DNA of 9,374 nt from an uncultured Blautia sp. GTDB taxonomy: Bacteria; Bacillota; Clostridia; Lachnospirales; Lachnospiraceae. Where the stretch lies: positions 1-9,374 of the forward strand of contig URHS01000071.1 in assembly GCA_900547685.1 (NCBI GenBank), in the 5' to 3' direction. Below the pieces are notes generated by a model. The model saw only the letters and a list, made by a program, of their open reading frames with translations, made no database searches and had not been told where the DNA came from. Position 1 is the stretch's first letter. The number at the start of each line of letters is the position of its first letter. This document shows, one piece after another, positions 5,767-9,374 of this stretch. A program made the position numbers and the translations under genes.

Positions 5767-5976
5767 ATGAAGATAAACGTATTTAAAATGCAGATTTTGA
5801 TGGGAGAAAGAGGATTAACAATTAAGAAATTGGCTGAGTTAAGTGGAGTGTCAAGGCAGACGATTTCCTGCATTATATCAGGAAAGAGCTGTACACCGCA
5901 GGTGGCATATAAAATTGCTACAGCTTTAGATCAAGAACTTAGTCAGATTGTAAAGGAGGATGTGGAAAATGGATAA
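5767..5976 (+). CDS. Small XRE-family HTH protein (Cro-like)
   Basis: A 69-residue protein that is almost wholly one helix-turn-helix domain: LTIKKLAELSGVSRQTISCI followed by ISGKSCTPQVAYKIATALD. It is the first gene of the rightward operon, opposite the larger XRE repressor, the position of Cro in lambdoid switches. It may compete for the same operators and repress the leftward unit, or act as an activator of excision genes. The start at 5767 is supported by AAAGGAG (5753-5759) 7 nt upstream; an in-frame ATG at 5737 lies before that site and is rejected. Its last 8 bases overlap the start of the next gene (ATGGATAA), which implies translational coupling. Confidence 0.85.
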   Translation: MKINVFKMQILMGERGLTIKKLAELSGVSRQTISCIISGKSCTPQVAYKIATALDQELSQIVKEDVENG

Positions 5977-6229
5977 AAGATTATATGTAGAATTGCCGCC
6001 ATTTACGGGAAGAAATGTGCCGATTACGGAAATTGCAAAAGCAATCGGAAAAGATGCTCATTACGTTCGTATCGGAATACAGCAGGGAATTTTGAAATTT
6101 GGAGTGGCAATGAAGATGGGTGATTCCAATGAATTCAGTTATTACTGCTCTGATCGTAAAGTATGGGAGGAAACTGGATATTTCAATGGAGAGGCAAAAA
6201 AGCGGGGAAAAGAAAAAGCCCTTGCGTAA
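5969..6229 (+). CDS. Excisionase-like winged-HTH protein
   Basis: An 86-residue protein with a MerR/AlpA-style helix-turn-helix near the N-terminus (VPITEIAKAIGKDAHYVRIG, then IQQGILKFGVAMK) and an aromatic beta-rich part (EFSYYCSDRKVWEETGYF) ending in a lysine-rich tail. The small size, the HTH and its location after the Cro-like gene in an integrase-bearing element suggest a recombination directionality factor (Xis) or a DNA-binding accessory of replication. This is inference; no family is recognised with certainty. ATG 5969 is preferred because AAAGGAGG (5952-5959) is 9 nt upstream; the in-frame ATG at 5960 directly abuts that site. It overlaps the previous gene by 8 nt. Confidence 0.7.
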   Translation: MDKRLYVELPPFTGRNVPITEIAKAIGKDAHYVRIGIQQGILKFGVAMKMGDSNEFSYYCSDRKVWEETGYFNGEAKKRGKEKALA

Positions 6230-6242
6230 CACAAGGACAACT

Positions 6243-6298
6243 TCTCAGAGCTTTTGATAACTCTATCTCGCAAATTCAGTATATCAAAGGCTCTGAGA
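6243..6298 (+). promoter_or_regulatory. Long 17-bp hairpin in the leader of the CHC2 gene
   Basis: TCTCAGAGCTTTTGATA (6243-6259) pairs with TATCAAAGGCTCTGAGA (6282-6298) over 17 positions with one G-T pair and a 22-nt loop. It occupies the 99-nt gap between the Xis-like and CHC2 genes and ends 18 nt before the ribosome binding site. No T-run follows, so it is not a standard terminator; it could be an RNA processing or stability element, or a protein-binding DNA palindrome. Confidence 0.75.
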
Positions 6299-6328
6299 GA
6301 ATACAACGAAAATTTTAAAGGAGTCGAA

Positions 6329-6982
6329 TTGAATATTTTTCAAGTAGTAAAAGAAAACGTAACTGCAAGGCAGGCAGTCGAGCAGTATGGGTTGAAAGTC
6401 AATAAAAACGGGATGGTATGTTGCCCCTTTCATGATGATAGGCATCCTAGTATGAAAGTGGACAAAGGCTTTTGCTGTTTTGCCTGTGGTGCGAAAGGGG
6501 ATGTGATCACATTTGTGGCGGATTTCTTTCACCTTGCACCATTAGAAGCAGCAAAGAAACTGGCAGAAGATTTTCAGATACCTATTTTTACAGATAACAC
6601 AAAGAAAAGGAATGCCAGTAAGAAAAAAGAAAAACCGAAAAGAACATTGTACCAGACCGAAAAGAAATTTGAAGAATGGGAACGGGAAAGTATCCGCATT
6701 TTATCGGATTATCTTCATTTGCTGGAAGAATGGAAAATAAGATATGAACCAAAAACACCAGAGGAAGAATGGAAAGCAGAATTTATAGAAGCCTGTCAGC
6801 AGATAGAAAAGATAAATTACTATCTGGATTTACTGGTATTTGGAGAGTTACAGGACAGAATTGAATTTTTATTGGATAGTGGGAAGGATGTGAAAAGAAT
6901 TGAAGAACGAATGGAAGAATATAGACGAAACAACAAGGAACAGACTGGAAGAAGCATTGGAACAGAGGGAAATGAACTCTAA
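6329..6982 (+). CDS. CHC2 zinc-finger protein, primase-type
   Basis: A 217-residue protein. Its N-terminus is the zinc-binding module of DnaG-type primases: C32-P-F-H35 with HDDRHPSMKVD, then C50-F-A-C53 and GDVITFVADF. In primases this finger recognises single-stranded template. The rest (about 90-217) is a charged, mostly helical region with no TOPRIM or other catalytic domain, so by itself it is not a full primase. It probably works with the helicase encoded immediately downstream in starting replication of the excised element. The start is TTG 6329 with AAAGGAG (6317-6323) 5 nt upstream. Reading from there gives NIFQVVKENVTARQAVEQYG, the normal beginning of this family, whereas the longer in-frame reading from TTG 6254 starts inside the hairpin. 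Its end overlaps the next gene by 11 nt. Confidence 0.88.
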   Translation: MNIFQVVKENVTARQAVEQYGLKVNKNGMVCCPFHDDRHPSMKVDKGFCCFACGAKGDVITFVADFFHLAPLEAAKKLAEDFQIPIFTDNTKKRNASKKKEKPKRTLYQTEKKFEEWERESIRILSDYLHLLEEWKIRYEPKTPEEEWKAEFIEACQQIEKINYYLDLLVFGELQDRIEFLLDSGKDVKRIEERMEEYRRNNKEQTGRSIGTEGNEL

Positions 6983-8276
6983 GCCGTACTCTCAGGAATG
7001 GTTTGAGGATGGGCAGATTGATGAAGTAGCATTTTGTGAAAATTTCCTGCAAAGAATGCCATTGAAGTGTATCAACGGTATCTTTTTCAGTTATGATGGA
7101 ATGCTGCCAGACAGCGAAGTAGAAAAAGAAATTTACAGAATGGTAAAACCGGTTCTTACGAAAGGAATTTCCAAGAAAGTAAAACAGCTTTTGGAGGTTC
7201 TAAAACTGGAAGCATATTCAGAGGAACTTCCGGTGCAAATGGATCGCATTCATGTGAAGAATGGAACTTACTTTTTGAGTGGCAGTTTTACAGAGATGAA
7301 GGAATTTTGTCTGAACCGCTTGCCTGTAAATTATGAAATGAAAGAAGCAAAGCCGGAACGGTGGATGAAATTCCTTTCAGAACTGTTGGAGGAAGATGAT
7401 ATTCCTACTTTGCAGGAATATATGGGATATTGCTTAATCCCATCCAACAAAGCACAGAAGTTATTGATTATCTTAGGAAAAGGTGGGGAGGGAAAATCCC
7501 GTATTGGTTTGGTTATGAGAAAAATTCTCGGAACGAATATGAATGTAAGCAATATTCAAAAGGTAGAGCATAACCGTTTTGCAAGAGCAGATTTGGAATA
7601 CCGACTTTTGATGGTGGATGATGATATGAAACTGGAAGCATTGAAAGACACCAACTACATTAAAACCATAGTCACTCTGGAGGATAAGATGGATTTGGAA
7701 AGGAAGTCAAAGCAGAGCGTACAGGGGAATTTATATGTCAGATTTCTCTGCTTTGGAAACGGAAGTCTGAGTGCTTTGCATGATCGTTCCTATGGATTTT
7801 ACCGCAGACAGATTATCCTTACGGTCAAAGATGTGCCGCCGGACAGAGTAGATGATCCCTATCTGATTGAGAAACTGCAAAGAGAAGCAGATGATATTTT
7901 TCTCTGGTGTCTGGAGGGATTGAAACGATTATTGAAAAACAATTATCGCTTTACCATCAGCGAACGTGCAAAGAAAAATCTGCACGAAGCTATGGAATCT
8001 GGAAATAATATTATCGCTTTTATGCAGTCATCTGGGTATATTCGGCTGGAAGAAAATACAACAGCAACTTCTAAAAATTTATATCAGGCATACTGCCGCT
8101 GGTGTGAAGACAATACAGAAAAACCTATGAGTGCAAAAAGTTTTTCGGGGTACTTAAAAGAAAATGAAAAGAAATATCACATTCATTATTCTACGAATAT
8201 TCCATCAGATAACGGGAAAAATGCCAGAGGTTTTCAGGGGGTTCATACACAGATACGCATAGACAGCTATCGTTGA
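6972..8276 (+). CDS. Phage/plasmid P4- or D5-type SF3 helicase
   Basis: A 434-residue replicative helicase of superfamily 3. Motifs from the chosen start are Walker A G169-K-G-G-E-G-K-S176, Walker B LLMVDDD (D216-218), sensor-1 FGNGS (N263) and an arginine-finger region YGFYRRQIIL (R278, R279). After this comes a C-terminal helical/winged-helix part (about 320-434, including NLYQAYCRWCED) like that of P4-type primase C-termini. The N-terminal 130 residues do not show the archaeo-eukaryotic primase active site seen in full P4 alpha-type proteins. ATG 6972 overlaps the CHC2 stop by 11 nt, typical of translational coupling; an in-frame TTG at 6900 would make 24 more residues inside the upstream gene. 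It most likely unwinds an origin on the element, perhaps the repeat region just after it. Confidence 0.88.
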   Translation: MNSKPYSQEWFEDGQIDEVAFCENFLQRMPLKCINGIFFSYDGMLPDSEVEKEIYRMVKPVLTKGISKKVKQLLEVLKLEAYSEELPVQMDRIHVKNGTYFLSGSFTEMKEFCLNRLPVNYEMKEAKPERWMKFLSELLEEDDIPTLQEYMGYCLIPSNKAQKLLIILGKGGEGKSRIGLVMRKILGTNMNVSNIQKVEHNRFARADLEYRLLMVDDDMKLEALKDTNYIKTIVTLEDKMDLERKSKQSVQGNLYVRFLCFGNGSLSALHDRSYGFYRRQIILTVKDVPPDRVDDPYLIEKLQREADDIFLWCLEGLKRLLKNNYRFTISERAKKNLHEAMESGNNIIAFMQSSGYIRLEENTTATSKNLYQAYCRWCEDNTEKPMSAKSFSGYLKENEKKYHIHYSTNIPSDNGKNARGFQGVHTQIRIDSYR

Positions 8277-8392
8277 TACAGATGAAAGACAGATAAAAAA
8301 GAATTTTCAAAAGAAGCGTATATGCGTATATTATCAGGAAAATCAAAGTATTAAAGGGTTCTGAAAAGTATGGAAGATACGTTTATACGCTT
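8253..8392. repeat. Iteron-like GCGTAT/ATACGC repeats, candidate replication origin
   Basis: GCGTAT occurs at 8316-8321 and 8324-8329, and its complement ATACGC at 8253-8258 and 8385-8390. Longer pairings exist: AAGCGTATA (8314-8322) with TATACGCTT (8384-8392), and ATACGCATA (8253-8261) with TATGCGTAT (8321-8329). The area runs from the last codons of the helicase gene into AT-rich DNA (8401-8425). Short repeats beside an AT-rich stretch and next to a replication helicase gene are how many small origins look. Confidence 0.45.
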
Positions 8393-8444
8393 ATACATGT
8401 AATTTTTGAAATTATTTTATTTTTAGCAGAAGGGAGTGTTACAG

Positions 8445-8534
8445 ATGTTAAAGCAGCCCGGATACGGGCAGATCAAAGGGGCGGATACGCCCATAAATGA
8501 AATCTCAAGTCTGAGCAATAATCAGATTATGTAA
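8445..8534 (+). CDS. Possible 29-residue small protein of unknown function
   Basis: ATG 8445 to TAA 8532-8534 encodes 29 residues (beginning MLKQPGYGQIKGADTP, ending NNQIM). AAGGGAG (8430-8436) lies 8 nt before the ATG, a usable ribosome binding site. No domain, signal peptide or membrane segment is visible. The same DNA contains two perfect hairpins (8456-8469 and 8479-8492) whose stems constrain the codons, so the reading frame could be incidental to a structured element. It could also be a leader peptide whose translation opens or closes the following structures. Family not recognised. Confidence 0.4.
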   Translation: MLKQPGYGQIKGADTPINEISSLSNNQIM

Positions 8535-8726
8535 TACAAAAACAGCCCTCGGCGTTTGAGAGCGAAATACACCCATCGCACAAACCTACGGTTTATACTC
8601 TGTGTATTTCGCGATTGCATCGAGCCAAGCGCGGCTGCTTGCAGACGGATTTGGCGAGAGCCGTGTACTGATGAAATTGCTTGCAATTTCAGAAGTCGCT
8701 CTGCGAGGCTTATGCCGGATACGGCA
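8456..8726 (+). repeat. Three hairpins with a shared CG-GATA-CG tip
   Basis: GCCCG-GATA-CGGGC (8456-8469), GGGCG-GATA-CGCCC (8479-8492) and TGCCG-GATA-CGGCA (8713-8726) share the core CGGATACG. The outer stem bases differ between copies while staying complementary. That is the mark of selection on a stem-loop, either in RNA or in single-stranded DNA. Confidence 0.65.
8562..8612. other. Candidate origin of transfer (oriT) hairpin
   Basis: GCGAAATACAC (8562-8572) and GTGTATTTCGC (8602-8612) form a perfect 11-bp inverted repeat with a 29-nt loop that itself holds AAACC-TAC-GGTTT (8582-8594). It lies about 190 bp upstream of the relaxase gene. Inverted repeats next to the nick site, upstream of the relaxase, are the usual oriT layout. 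The nick position is not identified. Confidence 0.5.
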
Positions 8727-8787
8727 ATCAGTTCGTAAACAGGTGCCTATGCACCTACCCTACTCACAATAAAGTCGGCGAGAGCCG
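8653..8787 (+). repeat. Direct repeat GGCGAGAGCCG, two copies
   Basis: An 11-bp identical pair at 8653-8663 and 8777-8787. Each can fold as a GGC-GAGA-GCC hairpin with a GNRA-type GAGA tip; the second has a 5-bp stem (8775-8788) and ends 2 nt before the relaxase ribosome binding site. Confidence 0.7.
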
Positions 8788-8797
8788 AGGAAGGAGG

Positions 8798-9374
8798 ATG
8801 CTTATAGGCAGACATTCATTTATCAGACAAAGCAAGCTGTCCGATGTGGCAGGAAGGATTGATTATATCTCCAATCCGAAACGACAGGAATATCTCTATG
8901 CGACCTATCAGACAGAAGGAGTAACACCGGAGTTTTGGAAAAATCTTGCAAGAGAAAATCAGTTGGACTTTAAGACAAGTGGTTCGGCAGGAAAATGTAT
9001 TGAAGGGCGAGAGTTCATCATAGCACTTCCTGAAAGTTTTGTTCAGTATAGGGCAGATGATGTGGTAAGGCTTTTTGCGGAGACTTTTCATAAAAGATAC
9101 GGTGTAGAGTGTAGTGCTGCCCTTCATCACAACAAGGCAAAGACGAATTATCATATTCATCTGGTATTCAGTGAACGGAAAATGTTGGAACAGCCTGAAG
9201 TAAAGATTGCTACCCGAAATATGTTTTATGATGAGCAGGGAAAGCATAGACGCACAAAGAAAGAGGTTTTAGACGAGCAAGGCAATCTTCGGGCGGGATG
9301 CAGTATCATCCCCAAAGGAGAAGTTTATGAAAGCCATATCTTCACGAAAAAGGATGAATGGTTTAAGAACAAAG
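8798..9374 (+). CDS. MobA/MobL-like relaxase (3' partial)
   Basis: Open from ATG 8798 through the right edge, 192 full codons visible. The N-terminus GRHSFIRQSKLSDVAGRIDY is typical of mobilization relaxases and offers candidate nucleophile tyrosines (Y23, Y33, Y37). The metal-binding histidine cluster is H110-H111 and N117-Y-H119-I-H121-LVFS, the HUH-type motif. Relaxases nick oriT, stay covalently bound to the 5' end and lead the single strand into a recipient. AAGGAGG (8791-8797) directly touches the ATG, an abnormal spacing. A GAGG at 8787-8790 would give 7 nt, or initiation may use another codon such as ATA 8804, 6 nt from AAGGAGG. A GAGA-loop hairpin sits at the ribosome binding site and may limit translation. 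The exact relaxase family is not settled from this fragment. Confidence 0.85.
   Translation, partial: MLIGRHSFIRQSKLSDVAGRIDYISNPKRQEYLYATYQTEGVTPEFWKNLARENQLDFKTSGSAGKCIEGREFIIALPESFVQYRADDVVRLFAETFHKRYGVECSAALHHNKAKTNYHIHLVFSERKMLEQPEVKIATRNMFYDEQGKHRRTKKEVLDEQGNLRAGCSIIPKGEVYESHIFTKKDEWFKNK

Larger units (their letters stand above)
8535..8797 (+). other. Gene-free, hairpin-dense region upstream of the relaxase
   Basis: No convincing gene lies here. Perfect or near-perfect short hairpins follow one another: 8562-8612 (listed separately), CAAGC/GCTTG (8626-8641), GGC-GAGA-GCC (8653-8662), TGAAATTGC/GCAATTTCA (8672-8691), TCGC/GCGA (8696-8706), TGCCG/CGGCA (8713-8726), AGGTGC-CTAT-GCACCT (8741-8756) and TCGGC-GAGA-GCCGA (8775-8788). 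The stretch is more GC-rich than its surroundings. Confidence 0.7.
3732..9374. mobile_element. Integrated mobilizable or conjugative element (left part; right end outside the window)
   Basis: From just beyond rpsI the content switches from housekeeping genes to a typical integrative element: tyrosine integrase and XRE repressor on the minus strand, then a small XRE protein, an excisionase-like protein, a CHC2 zinc-finger protein, an SF3 helicase and a relaxase on the plus strand. No phage head or tail gene is seen, and the relaxase points to conjugal transfer. Whether it carries its own type IV secretion system (ICE) or borrows one (IME) cannot be told. The left boundary is approximate; the matching right repeat is not in the window. 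Confidence 0.85.

Noticed and set aside
8556..8738. 60-codon open frame upstream of the relaxase
   Set aside because: It lies wholly in the hairpin-rich gene-free region, has no ribosome binding site and an unlikely Cys/Arg-rich composition; explained by structured DNA.
8547..8790. Long-range pairing CCTCGGC (8547-8553) with GCCGAGG (8784-8790) closing the whole region
   Set aside because: Only 7 bp across some 230 nt; too short to claim without covariation.
8816..9247. 143-codon minus-strand open frame
   Set aside because: It is the reverse shadow of the relaxase, whose HUH motif and N-terminus are clear.

Overview
The window looks like the chromosome of a low-GC Gram-positive bacterium of the class Clostridia, probably Lachnospiraceae, carrying the left part of an integrated mobile element. 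The evidence is AT-rich DNA, strong AAGGAGG-type ribosome binding sites, consensus TTGACA/TATAAT promoters, a tandem-repeat cell-wall-binding protein, and the style of the integrase, CHC2 and helicase proteins. The genus cannot be fixed from sequence reading alone.

Backbone, 1-3708. The end of a surface protein with 20-residue cell-wall-binding repeats (1-206) is followed by a bidirectional hairpin terminator (243-284). Next comes a minus-strand thioredoxin operon: trxA-like gene (1562-1248) then trxB (1225-305). Divergent from it is a RelA/SpoT-domain protein (1772-2746), with promoters for both directions in the 1563-1771 gap. A perfect consensus promoter (2724-2752) buried in the end of that gene drives rplM-rpsI (L13, S9) through a roughly 110-nt leader.

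Mobile element, about 3732 to beyond 9374. It sits directly downstream of the rpsI stop codon. The left end holds an imperfect palindrome (possible attachment core), three 8-bp repeats spaced exactly 11 bp apart (likely integrase arm sites), and a convergent terminator. On the minus strand are a tyrosine integrase (all six catalytic residues present) and an XRE repressor. On the plus strand are a small XRE regulator, an excisionase-like wHTH protein, a CHC2 zinc-finger protein, and a P4/D5-type SF3 helicase. After a 520-nt gap rich in repeats and hairpins comes a relaxase that runs off the window. The divergent switch (5623-5766) has a perfect consensus rightward promoter and three related 23-bp operator-like sites, a phage-style layout.

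How it fits together (inference): this is an integrative mobilizable or conjugative element. The XRE repressor would hold the rightward operon off. Derepression would give excision (Int plus the Xis-like protein), replication of the excised circle (CHC2 protein plus helicase on an iteron-like region near 8253-8392), and transfer (relaxase acting on a hairpin origin near 8562-8612). The most unusual part is 8445-8797, about ten short perfect hairpins in 340 nt. Three of them share a CG-GATA-CG tip, while their outer stem pairs differ between copies but stay complementary.
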